64,000 bases of DNA from Sceloporus undulatus (taxonomy: Eukaryota > Chordata > Lepidosauria > Squamata > Phrynosomatidae): NCBI RefSeq assembly GCF_019175285.1, contig NC_056527.1, positions 107,562,135 to 107,626,134 of the forward strand, in the 5' to 3' direction. This document shows, piece after piece, positions 1 to 17,510 of the stretch. Under the pieces are notes generated by a model that saw only the letters and a list, made by a program, of their open reading frames with translations, was not told the DNA's origin and ran no database searches. A program made the translations under genes and the position numbers. Numbering within the stretch: the stretch's first letter is position 1; every line of letters begins with the position of its first letter.

Positions 1-267
1 CACTTCAGGAATGGGAACACACCAGGACTGATCTGTTGGAAATTGTTATGGTCAGGTTGGTCCACTTGCAATAAACATGCTGCTCTTTCAGGGGCCAGTA
101 ATGCAAGGACTGTGTATTTTTCACTGTGGTTTGGCTTGGAAAATGCAGGAGTGTGGAGAAGTTAATTTTGGGGTGACAGCTCCCATAATCCACCAGCCAG
201 CATGGGCACTTGCTTGGGGATTATGGGAGTTTGAAATTTAATTTTTCCAATTTCTCGGAAGAAGCTA

Positions 268-6798
<6,531 letters not shown>

Positions 6799-6989
6799 GG
6801 CTGGGAAAGAAGAGAAAAGCAAGAAAAGGTTTAGACAGGGTTCCAGCTCTTGGGCTTCAGTTCTCCAACTGCCCACCAAGCATGCAATTTCATACAACCA
6901 GATTCTCCGTGTCCAATATTCCCCCTCCCTAAAAGCAACAACCTGTTCTTAGGTCTCAGCTCTCTAAGGTAGTCTTTTTGTAGCATATA

Positions 6990-7350
6990 AACCTGCCCAT
7001 GTCTTGAGATCTTCTAGAGAAGTTGCCTTCTGTCTCACCACCGATAGGCACACCTGGTGGCAACACAGGACAGGGCCTTCTTGGTGGCTGCTCCTGGTTC
7101 TAAAACTCCCTTACTAGAGAGGTTAGACTGTCATCCTCCTTGTTTCGTAGGTATTGTTTCACAGGTAGGTGAAGACCTTTCTGATTCAGCAAGGTTTTGA
7201 TGGCTGACTGCTGGGATGAGGGGGGAGAAGGGCCCTTCAGAATCTGTATTCCTATTTATTTTTTGGTTTCTTTTTAATGGTTATGCTTTTAACTGCTTTT
7301 AATGCTACTATTAGCTTACCACCTTGAGTCCCAGATTAGGAAAAAGGCAA
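6990..7350 (+). mobile_element. L2/CR1-like LINE 3' end
   Basis: Same family as the 5.6-6.1 kb copy: 'cttcttggtggctgctcc', 'gtgaagacctttctgattcagcaaggtttt', then 'accaccttgagtcccagatt'. Short tandem repeats follow its end. Confidence 0.65.
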
Positions 7351-7520
7351 CAACAACATGCAACCAGAGTTTGGAAACGTTATTATAAAGAACGACACAT
7401 AACTAGAGTTTGGAAATGTTATTATTAACAACAACAACATATAGCTAGAGTTTCGGAATGTTATTATTTTTTGGACTACAAGTACTTTAAAAAGTCCAAA
7501 AAAGTAACATTCCCAAACTC
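7350..7520. repeat. Short tandem repeat with TTATTA/AACAAC core
   Basis: Three imperfect units of about 60 bp, each with 'agagtttggaaa(t/c)gttatta'. The block ends in an inverted echo ('ggactacaagtacttt' / 'agtaacattcccaaactctg'). Confidence 0.6.
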
Positions 7521-8123
7521 TGCATGACTAAAGAGCTCCAGACAAGAGCATTGTTTTAAAAATGAAAAACAGTTTCAGTGTTTTCTACCCCTTCTCTTCC
7601 TTCTTATCCCTCAGTCCAAAAAGCAGCATGTCTGGAAAACTTGGGGACACAAAACTTGTGTGACCTCTTCTGCTTTCTCCTCCCGAAGGAAAAATGCATA
7701 TTTTTCAGGAGCGGGGTGGGTGGGGAATGGAAATATTTGTAGTATTTAGGTGACTGTCAAAACACAAAACTTGAGCAAATACTTTGGACTCAGAAGTGTC
7801 TTGTACAAACACTGTAGTGCCAATAGAAAGAGAAACTTGTGTTTACAGAACAATCACTGGGAAATAAAAACTTAGTGAAAGCACAGTCAATTGTGGAGGC
7901 AAAGGCTATCTGGAGCCAAAACTAGAATCCTCAATTAGGGGATGGTAGTTTTGATAAGATGAGGAGGAAAAACTAGTTAGGGGGATGGCTAGCTCAGGCG
8001 TGGCTAGGGTTAATCTGGATCTACCAGTAGATCTTGGATGATTTAGAGTAGATCACTGAGGATTTCTGACTCCTAACTCTTTAACAACATAAGCAGCAGC
8101 AAAATGACTCTTCCTCTTCTCTG

Positions 8124-8327
8124 GGGCTGCATCTGCACTGCAAAAATAATGCAGTTTGGCAGCACTTTAACTGCCATGGCTGAATGCCATGGAATTCTGG
8201 GATCTGTAGTTTGTTAGGGCACCAGAGCTAACAGAGAAGGCTAAATATCTCACAAAACGACAAATCCCAGGATTCCATGGCTGCTGAAGTTCATTGTGCA
8301 TTATTTCTACAGGGCAGATGCAGTCCT
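8124..8327. mobile_element. Fold-back MITE, 'ATAATCCAG' family (GCTGCAT ends)
   Basis: Ends GGCTGCATCTGCACTGC...GCAGATGCAGTCC with a mirrored centre 'ggaattctgggatctgtagt'/'acgacaaatcccaggattcc'. The right arm is more diverged than the left. Confidence 0.78.
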
Positions 8328-8852
8328 AAATACTACTTTTGAAATCAAGAAAGCCTGAGATAATTTTGTATGGAATGACTGTGAGCACAATTCAGGTCTA
8401 GTACCCAGATCCAGCATTCTTTAATTCAAAGTGTGTATCTTTTACCCCCGGCTCCAAGTGATGGTCCACAGCTTATATCTCTTCCCATATAAATTGTGGA
8501 AGGGAGATTCCACAAGCCAGAAGCACCCACCCCACCTATATATATATAGTAACAGCAGAAAAGGTGGAATTCCCCCATATATTCTAATTCAGAAATTATT
8601 TCTACCTCCCCTCCTCTTCCCATGTTTTCAGTTTTTCCTCTCCTTAAGTTGGGAGATCAAAATAAACAATTAAAAGAACAGCCCCCCCCCCCTTTTGCAG
8701 TCACCATTCATCATCACTAGATCAGAAGGAGAAACAATATAGAATCATAGGCAACCATTTCGATCTGCACATGATACTGGTAAGAGCCCAGGAAATGTCC
8801 ACCTATCCAAACTTATATACAGTAATATTAATGGATAATGCAGTCCAATAAA

Positions 8853-9103
8853 TTAATTCAAAGATATAGCCATGTTAGTCTGTAAAATCAGTATGTAGAG
8901 AGATCTTGTAGCACCTTTGAGACTAACTGAAAGAAAAAAGTTGGCAGCATGAGCTTTCATAGACTAAAGTCTACTTCCTCAGATGCATTTGGAGTCACAT
9001 CTATCTGAGGAAGTAGACTTTAGTCTACAAAAGCTAATTCTGCCAATGTCTTTATTTCAGTTAATCTCGAAGGTGCTACAAGATTTCCCTACCTACTAAT
9101 GAA
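8853..9103. mobile_element. Fold-back repeat, 'GATATAGCC..GTTAGTCTG' family
   Basis: Two inverted arms: 'cttgtagcacctttgagactaactgaaag' and its mirror 'tcagttaatctcgaaggtgctacaagat'. They flank 'agtctacttcctcagatgcat'/'tctgaggaagtagact'. Other partial copies lie at 19133, 20047, 45004, 45661 and 62512. Confidence 0.7.
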
Positions 9104-10154
9104 ATAAACTAAGTTGGTGTGGGAGAGAGTAATGGATCAGGTATTTGACTGTTTGTAATAAACTACAATCAATGGTAGATGAATCAAGAAAGAGAAGAAG
9201 AAATTAGAAGAAAAAATATTTATTCATTTTAAAAAATCCAGAGTGCTCCAAAAGCTGCCACGGTGTGCAACTTCTTTCTCTCCCTCACTCACATATACAT
9301 CATTTAATACAAGATTATTCCAATTGGAAAAAGGTGAAATCATAGACACAATGAGCACAGCTGCTCACATTCAATAGTTTGAACAAGGCAGTTGGGAAAA
9401 GAACCAATGAAAAGAAAACAGGTCCTATCATGGCTGGAAAATCCATCCATGTCATAGATACGCCAGGGACCCCCAATGGCCTTGTGTTCACTCCCCTCCA
9501 CCTCCTTTTTCCAAGAAGCTAGTAGGTTAATTTCTACTCCAAGAAAATGCAGGCTCCCAACCTCTCATCCCAGCCCAGTGCCCCCAACCAGCCGTCTGGC
9601 TGATGAGCGAGATTTTCCAGCCCTTTCCCACTCACCCCCCTTTAGACCCCTGCTGGGCTTGCTGGCGTAAGCAACCGCCTTGCCTGTTTGGGCTGCTGGA
9701 TCCAGACACTCATGCCCTTGTTCCAGACATCCGTGGGGGTCTCTATGATAAGAGGCTTTGCTTTCTTTTTGCATGAATGGAACTGCGAGGCGGAGGAGGA
9801 CCACTCAACCATTGCTGTTATTTCAAGAGTGGCTCTTCATGATGCTTTCCACCCTGCACACACCCTGCATGAGCTTTTTTCTTTATCATCTTGGCCTTCA
9901 AATGGTTCCTCTCCGATCCCTGTTACTCAGCTTCTAAAAAAAGGAGGTCCCAGGAGACCCAATGCTTGCATGACATCACACAGTTCAGACCTGGAAGATA
10001 CACCGATGAGAATCCATTCGCCCGATATGTGCAGAACTGACTGGACTTCCTCTGCAGCAATAGGAAAGCACTTTGTCTATGCTCAAAACTATTCCTCTCT
10101 TAGTATAATGCCTCCTGCCTCATCAAAATATTCAGGGCATCAAAATAAAGACTC
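9104..10154. other. Unique MYH14 upstream/intron sequence
   Basis: No repeat or splice-supported exon was recognised. The reading frames here (for example one of 177 codons at 9688-10221) have no family resemblance and run into the MITE at 10155. Confidence 0.5.
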
Positions 10155-10396
10155 AGGGCCCAAGCAGACAGGCCAAAATAGAGCTGCATTGGGCCACTTT
10201 GGAAGTGTGCTGTTTAAATGATGCATGTGTCCTAAGAGGCCAGAAATCGCGCCAAAGCCACGCTCCAGTCCTAAGGACTGGAGTGCAGCTTTGGCACAGC
10301 TTCTGGACTCTTAAGATGCATGTGTCATTTAAACAGCATACTGTACCTTTAAAGTGACCCAAAGCAGCTTTTTTTAGGCCTGTCTGTCTGGGCCCT
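10155..10396. mobile_element. Fold-back MITE with CAGGGCCC ends
   Basis: Ends CAGGGCCCAAGCAGACAGGCC and GGCCTGTCTGTCTGGGCCCT pair. Inner arms 'gctgtttaaatgatgcatgtgtcctaag' and 'cttaagatgcatgtgtcatttaaacagc' are also mirrored. Probably a hAT-type non-autonomous element; no clean target duplication seen. Confidence 0.75.
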
Positions 10397-10927
10397 CAGT
10401 GACTTGGCAGAGCTTGGAAAAGTCTTTCTTTTAGACTACTGTATAACTCCAGAATCCCCAACCAACATAGCTGGTAAATCCCCAGATTCTGGGACCTATT
10501 CACGAATTCAGCACAAATTCAATAAAGCTCTGTCTAATGCAAGTACTTATCCTGGCCAGAGCTTTGCAAGGGAAGAAATCCCTATGTATGCTCTCTTGAC
10601 CAGACCTAGCATCATCATGGAGTCTCCCTGGACAGCTCTGGATCTCTGGCAGGAACCATTGCTTTACTGTCCTGACACAGTCACTGTGCATCTGGGTCTG
10701 GGAACAACTATTTAAATTTCCCACAGTGCCCCAGCATGGGACTGCTGCAGAGCACTATGGGAAATTCAAACAGCATATCCTCTACTGGGGCCACCTGGAG
10801 CTGACTGGAGCTCCCACTGGCACCAGTATGTAATCCTGAGGACCAGAGATGTTGACAGGCACATCACAGGGCACAGAGATTAAGAGTGTCTCCAATCTAG
10901 AGCAAGCCCAAGCCTTGTAGGTTGCTA

Positions 10928-12300
10928 CTGCTGCTGTGTGCCTTCCAGTAATTTCCGACTTATGGCAACCATAAGGCGACCCTATCATGGAGTTTTCTTG
11001 ACAAGGCATGCTCAGAAGAGGTTTGTCATTGCTGAGGCTGAGAGAGTATGACTTGCCCAAGGTGACCCAGTGGGTTTCCATGGCCGAGTGTGGAATCGAA
11101 TCCTAGTTTACAAAGTCATAGGCCCTTATCAGACGAGTGTGGAACTGGGGGTCTTCTGCACTGGGCGGTTCGAATTCACGTTATTTCGCACAATACCATC
11201 ATACCTGCATTCGAATGGCCCAATCCGCACTCACGTGAATGCGCGAGCTGCCGAACTGAATGCGTACTGGCTCCTCTTTTTGGAGCGTGTTGGCCAGTGC
11301 GCTGATAAGGGGATTGGCGATATCCTGGATTGGGGCTCTGTTCGATCTCAGTGCGAATGGGTCTGGTGTGACTACCCAGTCCTGAATTCCATCGCAAGAC
11401 CCCCAGATTCCAATTTTTACTTCCGGTGGTTCCAGCAGCCTCCTCCTCCTCCTCCTCCCGGCTTGAGAGGCATCCCTGGCTGCATCCCAGGCAGGGAAGA
11501 GGCGCGGGGGCCGCTGGAATCGCGGTTCCAGCAGCCTCCTCCTCCTCCTCTCGGCTTGGGAGCCAGCCTAGGCTGCCTCTCAAGCCGGGAGGAGGAGGAG
11601 GAGGCCGTTGGAACGGCGGCGATCGCCGCGATTCTAGCGGCCCCGCGCCTATTCCCTGCCTGGGATGCAGCCCGGGCTGGATCCCAAGCCGGGAGGAGGA
11701 GGAGGAACTCTTAATCAAAGCATCCCCATTTACTTCGATGGCCATCCAGCCTCTTTGACAGCCGCTGGAACTGCTCCCCCCCCCCAGAATACATACACAC
11801 ACACTCACACACACACGTAGAACCGGGCATTGCTAATTTGTTGCAAGGGAAGGTCATGGTAACGTTAAAACCAAGCAGGAATGTAGAGAGGAAACAGAGA
11901 GGAATGTAGAGAGGGCACGTTGTATCGTGATTGTTAATGTTCATGAGCTGGCTCTCCAGCTGTTTACCGGGCTGTCATGACGTGACCTCCCCTTTCACCC
12001 CGGAAGCGTTTAAGGTCGCAACCCATGCAGGGCACCACTGAGCATGTGCGAGGGGGCCGATACGAATCGGCCGATCCTCATGTTGAGCACCGGTGTGACA
12101 AAACATTCTGCACTGAATGCACTTCGCGCGAATGCGTATTGGCCAATTTGAATCATGCCAATGCGGAGGGACTCCCAGGTATGATGGTATTGTGCGAAAT
12201 AACGTGAATTCGAACCGCCCAGTGCAGAAGACCCCCAGTTCCACACTCATCTGATAAGGGCCATAGTCCAACACTCAAAGCACTACGCCACACTGACTCT
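10928..12300 (-). mobile_element. MIR-like tRNA-headed SINE, split by a MITE
   Basis: The body (gtgtgccttc...ggtgacccagtgggtttcc) ends at the tRNA-like B-box side at 11121. The remainder (catagtccaacactcaaagcactacgccacactg) resumes at 12262. The 11122-12261 MITE interrupts it and duplicates CATAG. Confidence 0.85.
11122..12261. mobile_element. Young 1,140-bp MITE with 86-bp terminal inverted repeats
   Basis: Starts GCCCTTATCAGA and ends TCTGATAAGGGC. The first 86 bases match the reverse complement of the end at all but one base, a C/T change at a CpG. CATAG is duplicated at both sides (11117-11121 and 12262-12266), so the target duplication is 5 bp. The interior is GC-rich with many CpGs. 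It holds direct and inverted copies of a 'cctcctcctcctcccggctt' module near 11440-11710. No transposase is visible; the superfamily is unassigned. Confidence 0.88.
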
Positions 12301-12462
12301 TGATCCTTGTGGGTGCCAGTCTGTAAAAATCAAAGCAACATTTAAATGTAATAAGTATTGGGGATCCTTTCGATCTGCCTGCCTTCTGATCCACCAGTAG
12401 TCAGAAATACATCTTATTAGGTGGGACAGGGAACGGAGATGTTTGGCCCAATGAAAAAGATA

Positions 12463-13110
12463 TGCATAGGCTGACTATATTTCCTTGAGACAAAAATGGG
12501 ACAGAGTTATGTAATATTCTGTATTTATGAAAAAGTAAGACAATAACCAAAGTTTTATTACATGAACATATTGAGCTAACAATGAATCTTCAGTGACAGA
12601 ACTCATACAAAAATTTAGGTAGAGGAGGCGTGTATTTCACCATGATCATACCATGAATATTTCTCCGATGAAGTACTCTTACACAGCAAATTTCAGTCTT
12701 TCAACACCTTATCATAAAACTTCTCACACGCCATGACAAAAAAAAATAATTATTATTTTGCAACCACAATCCAAAACAGGGATCTTCAAACCATTCTGAC
12801 AACAAAACAAGGCATTTTTCTTGAAAATAGGACAAAATTGACATTTATATTAAAACGCCAGGACAATCAATGAGTTCAATTCCAGCCAGAGGCTCCAGGT
12901 CAACTCAGCCTGCATCCTTCCATAGGTCACTAAAATGAGTACCCAGTTTATTGGGGGCAATTACTTACACTTTGTAAACTGTTTAGTACACCGGTAAGCA
13001 GTATAGAAATGTACTTGCTATTGCTATTGCTAATCTGGAAATATAAGGGGGTGGGGAGAGAGAACACTACTGTCCCATTCAAAATGGTACATATGGTCAG
13101 CCTAGGTATG
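12463..13110. mobile_element. Non-autonomous DNA element with TAGGCTGAC ends
   Basis: The left end 'aggctgactatatttcc...aaaatgggacag' pairs with the right end 'ctgtcccattcaaaatgg...atggtcagcct'. A SINE-like tail fragment ('gtaaactgtttagtacaccggtaagcagtatag') sits inside near 12970-13035. Confidence 0.6.
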
Positions 13111-13927
13111 CAGGATGTGCACATCCAGTCAGCCTAGGTATATAGGATATGCATTTATAGGTGCATTGTTTTCTAATCGAGGATAAAAAAGCAGGGAAGA
13201 TTACATGTGGTACTAAAATGGAGGAGGCAAATGGCTCCAGTTCTTCCCGTAAAGACCAAAGGGTGGTAGGTGACGCCCTTTGGCTGCCAACCAAGGCAGG
13301 TGCAGGCTGCTGAATGTACTTTCGCCTGGCAACCACCTGCTGAAGGTGCCACACCTCTGTCAGGGAACTGAGGAGTTCCTATTCTAGTTCTCTAATGCAC
13401 AGGGTCCTTACCTAGAGATCCCATATAATCTGCTTTACACTCATTCCCCCTCTCAAAATAAGGATCCCTCCACTCCCCTTATAAGGATATATGGATTTTA
13501 CGACACTCTAAAATCCTTATATCTTTATCCTCCATGCCTAGAACAACCTCCTCCCACAATCTGGTATAAAAATCACTCCTATTTACTTTTGGTTAATCTG
13601 GAACAAACAACTACATTTCCTGTGGTGTCATATTAACAATTACTGACTATGGTTTTAAACTGCAGGTGATCACTCCTCAGTTAAAATGGCTATATTCAGA
13701 GAAAGTTAACTGCCGCTGGCCATAACTGTCCAGTTTTGCTCACCTACCAATTTACTACATTACAAGAATGTAGAGTAAGCTAACAATTCTACATTTTAAA
13801 GAAACCCAGACAGTTAAAATCACAAACTACAAATATATAAAATTCCAAGCCTAAAGTCAAGAAATATAATTATCATCAAAAATTATCATCAAAATCATCA
13901 ATCAAAAATATTTGCTAAAATATAATA

Positions 13928-14152
13928 CAGTAACCCCTCCGTATCCAAGGATTTTTTCATGCATGGATTCAAGCAATCATGGTTTGATAATATTTTAAAA
14001 ATACATAAATTCCAATAGCAAACCTTTTGCCATTTTATTAAAGGGACACTATTTTACTGTGCCATTGTACTGAATGGGGCCTGAGCATCCACAGATTTTG
14101 GTATCCACAGGGAGTACTTGAACCAAACCCCATTGAATACCAAGGGCCCACC
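13928..14152. mobile_element. Tigger-like (pogo) MITE
   Basis: Ends CAGTAACCCCTCCGTATCC and GGTATCCACAG...AAGGGCCCA. Internal 'gagcatccacagattttggtatcc' and 'gggacactattttactgtgcc' are diagnostic of this MER2/Tigger-like family. Confidence 0.75.
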
Positions 14153-14198
14153 ATAAAAATGATTTAAACAGAAGTAGTAACAAATATTTTGGTGTTTT

Positions 14199-14200
<2 letters not shown>

Positions 14201-14230
<30 letters not shown>
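14201..14230. repeat. (TTTTG)n microsatellite
   Basis: Five TTTTG units set in a T-rich run between two Tigger-like elements. Confidence 0.85.
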
Positions 14231-14243
14231 GCTAAAAACTTGT

Positions 14244-14453
14244 ACAGTGGATCCTTGGTATCCGCTGCGGTTTGGTTCCAGGACCTGTCCTGGATAACAA
14301 AATTGGTGGGTGTTCAAGTCGCATGAAATACAATGGCTAGTAAAATGATGTCCCCTATATAAAATGGCAAAAACAAGGTTTGCTTTTTGGAATATATTTT
14401 CAAGCTACGGATGCTTGAATCCAGGGATAAAGAATATGTGGATACGGAGGGCC
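14244..14453. mobile_element. Tigger-like (pogo) MITE
   Basis: Starts CAGTGGATCCTTGGTATCCG and ends GTGGATACGGAGGGCC. It has the typical 'tataaaatggcaaaa' and 'caagctacggatgcttgaatcc' segments. Opposite in orientation to its neighbour at 13.9 kb. Confidence 0.78.
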
Positions 14454-14906
14454 AGGTTTATAAATAGATGTATTTTTAACTTGTACATGAAAGACAAAGG
14501 TGTGGGGAACCATTGAATCTCTGCTGAAAGCCTATTCCACAAGAGGAGTACCACCACCAAGAAAGCATTGCCTAGCCTACCATCCCCACACATTTGGCTG
14601 CTATCCACCTCCTACTTTGCCTATTTCACTTCTACATCCTTTTTTTCTCTTTTACACATCATCAATGTATAGGGCAAGCAGGTTCTCCCAAACAGCTGTT
14701 ACTTATGGCTTCACTACATCGCTTTTTATGATCCCAGTGAAACTCAGAGCCACAGAACAGGGATACTTTCATACGTTTATTTATCAATGAGGTGTGCATA
14801 GATTATCTTCACAAACCCAGGGCTCCTGTACCACACCTACCATTTAGAGAGGAAAAACAACCACCCACGACAGCATTAGGCCTAGCATTGCACCCAAAGA
14901 ACTTCC

Positions 14907-15128
14907 AGGATGTAGCTGCACTGCAGAAATAATTCAGTTTGACATCACTTTAACCGCCATGACTCAATGCTATGGAATACTGGGGTCTGTAGTTTTGTAA
15001 GATATTCAGCCTTCCCTGTCAGAGAGCGCTGGTGCCCCCACCAAACTACAAATCCCAGAATTGCATAAGATGGAGCCACGGAAGTTAACGATCAAAGTGT
15101 GTTATTTCCCCAGTGCAAATGCAGCCTA
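14907..15128. mobile_element. Fold-back MITE, 'ATAATCCAG' family, first of a tandem pair
   Basis: 'gatgtagctgcactgcagaaataattcag' at the left mirrors 'ttatttccccagtgcaaatgcagcc' at the right. It directly abuts a second copy. Confidence 0.75.
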
Positions 15129-15322
15129 GGGCTGTGTCTGCCCTGGAGAAATAATCCAAGGCTATGGAATTCTGGGAGCTGTAGTTTGTGAAACATTTTG
15201 CCTTGTCAGTCAGAGAGCACTGGTGCCCCACCGAATTACAACACCCAGAATTCCACAGCATTGACCCATGGCAGTTAAAGTGGTGTCAACCTGGATTATT
15301 TCTGCAGTGCAGATGCAACCTA
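15129..15322. mobile_element. Fold-back MITE, 'ATAATCCAG' family, second of a tandem pair
   Basis: Starts GGGCTGTGTCTGCCCTGG and ends TTTCTGCAGTGCAGATGCAACC. The left arm has lost about 20 bases, so the palindrome is lopsided. Confidence 0.75.
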
Positions 15323-15993
15323 GGAGAGGAGGATTTGGAGTAGCTTTCCTGCTGCTTGTCTTGTTAAAGAGCTGGGAATTAGAAATCCACACTGATCTAC
15401 TCTAAATCACCCAAGATCTACCAGATCTACCCAGTTCACCCCGAGCTAGCTATCCCCATAACTAGTTTTTCCTCCTCTGTAATGTGGCACCAACCCTAGT
15501 TCCACTGGTGTAAACCAGCAGAACCAAGTCCTTGCTTCAAGAATATATGAGTCTTCGCTTTAGCTTTCTTCTACCCTGACCAAATTTGCTTCCCCCCCCC
15601 CCATTTTCTTCTCTGGCACATCACTGTCCTGTCTTCCAGCACATTCCACACCATCTCCAACCAGACCTCATGCCTTTCTCCACCTGTGAGGATTGGACAA
15701 TACCCAACCCTGCAAGTTTTGAACGAGACAAACGCTAAGCAACCCTGAGTTCTGCCAAACAGTGCCCGGCCAAGTGGCACTAACAAGCCAGCTGCGCCCT
15801 CCTTAGCTAATTAATTTGCTGAGCAATCCCAGGGTGAGGCCATTATGGTGGTGGCAAACAGTTGCCTCAGGCCCCTGGGAGACTTAGCAGAGCAAGGATT
15901 CCTTAAACAGTCTCTCATCCCCAAAATCCCTAACCGACTCCAGACACCAAGAAAGAAAAAGCAGGTCAAGAGCTGTTAGCGGGTTAACAGAGA

Positions 15994-16228
15994 GAACCTA
16001 GCGTGGTGAAGTGGTTTCAGTGTTGGACTAAAACTCTGGAGACCAGGGTTTGATTCCTAGCTTGGCCATGAAACCCACTGGGTGACCTTCAGCAAGTCAC
16101 ACTCTCTCAGCCTCATGGGAAGGCAATGGCAAAACTACCCTGAACAAATCTTGCAAAGAAAATCCCACAATAGGTTTGCCTTAGGGTCGCCATAAGTCCG
16201 AAACGAATTGAAGGCACACAACAACAAC
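15994..16228 (+). mobile_element. MIR-like tRNA-headed SINE
   Basis: Near full length. The tRNA-like head has the B box 'gggtttgattcct'. The CORE/MIR segment reads 'actgggtgaccttcagcaagtcac', and the tail reads 'gaaacgaattgaaggcacacaac'. Confidence 0.85.
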
Positions 16229-17297
16229 TAAGTCACTTGTTGCTGAAACTGCATAATGCCTAAGCTTGCCAGGATGACATCCCTTCAGCAATGCTTTCGT
16301 GGCTTCAAAACACTACAGAGATATGTAGAAAACAAGCAAGTGCATTCTTCCACAGCATGAGGGTGCAATCCTGAATGTTTCGCCTGCTAAACATCGGACA
16401 ATTGCTTCACTGCTCAAGGCAAAGGATTGTTGCCAAAGACGGGGGAAATGTGGCAGCAATCATAATGTGGTCTGCAACTAGAACAAGAGAACAATATGGG
16501 GACTAGAGTTGCCAAATGGCCAGAATTATTTTTTTAAAGAGCATGACAAGAACATCCAATTCTACTCTTGCTTCTTTAAGAGCGGTATGTGATGCATAAT
16601 TCAACAGGCAAACTTTTGCAAAGCACCAAAACAGAAATAATTACTTGCAAATTTATACCAACTGGGCGGTTTTTAATGAAGAACTGAGAAATTTGTAGCC
16701 TTTCAGATGATGTTGGACTCCAACTCCCACCAGCCCTGTTTGTGCAACAAATAATCAGGAGTGATGGGAGCTGCTGTTCACGAAACTGGAAGAAGACCAA
16801 ACATCCTCTGTTCCTTCCAAAAGGTACTTTTGGACTGTGGCTCCCAGACTCTTCAAATCAGCAAGGCTACTGGTCACGCAGTGCTGGGGGGATTCTTGGA
16901 CTGGTAATCCAAAAAGTAACATTTCTATACTCTTATGTCCATGTTAAAGGGATTTAGGTCTGTATGGATTTAGTTCTGCAGTTGGCAGCTCTGCTGGGAA
17001 TGACTATGGAATTCTGGAAAGCTGGATTTTACAGTGCCTTGGGAAGGAAATGAGGCCAATTGGAAAGAGCTGGAGCTCTGTTATTACTCCCATGCATACA
17101 TTCTCAAGGAACCAAGCCTGGTAACATCACAAGATTCTTCTTAAANNNNNNNNNNTAAGCAATGAATCACTCATTTATTTTACACTATGCCCTCATGGAT
17201 TGTGGCAAATATTTATTTAAACTTATGCATGTGAACACACATGTAACTGAGCTAATGAATATCTTTCTTAGGAAACCGGGTAGATGGAGAAGGGTAT
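16229..17297. other. Repeat-poor stretch with assembly gap
   Basis: Holds no supported exon. A fold-back 'aaagtaac...ggactgtggctcccag' fragment lies near 16806-16930, and 10 N bases lie at 17146-17155. Confidence 0.6.
17146..17155. other. Assembly gap (10 N)
   Basis: Ten undetermined bases between 'ttcttcttaaa' and 'taagcaatg'; true length unknown. Confidence 0.99.
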
Positions 17298-17510
17298 AAA
17301 CCAACGTGGTGTACTGCTTTGAGTGCTGGACTATGACTCTGGAGACCAATATTTGAATCCCAGCTCAGCTATGAAACTGACTGGGTGACCTTGGGCAAGT
17401 CACACTCTCTCAGCTTCAGAGAATGGCAATGGCAAACTTCCTTTGAACAAATCTTGCCAAGAAAACACCATGAAAGGTTTTGCCATAGGATCGCCGTAAG
17501 TTGAAAACCA
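17298..17510 (+). mobile_element. MIR-like tRNA-headed SINE
   Basis: Head 'caacgtggtgtactgctttgagtgctgg', core 'ctgggtgaccttgggcaagtcac', tail 'gatcgccgtaagttgaaaacc'. About as diverged as the 16 kb copy. Confidence 0.83.

Noticed and set aside
7350-7520. Possible CRISPR-like array (regular repeats).
   Set aside because: Only three diverged units without uniform spacers, in a vertebrate intron; a simple tandem repeat.
9688-10221. 177-codon plus-strand frame.
   Set aside because: No signal, domain or splice site of note, and its end is contributed by the MITE at 10155.
11070-11814. Long overlapping reading frames of about 110-214 codons on both strands, rich in Pro, Ser and Gly.
   Set aside because: They fall inside the GC-rich core of the MITE. 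The runs come from CCTCCTCC modules read in several frames, with no family match or splice support.
15994-16080. tRNA-like A/B box sequence (also in the other SINE heads).
   Set aside because: It is the head of a SINE and cannot fold into a full tRNA cloverleaf; not an independent tRNA gene.
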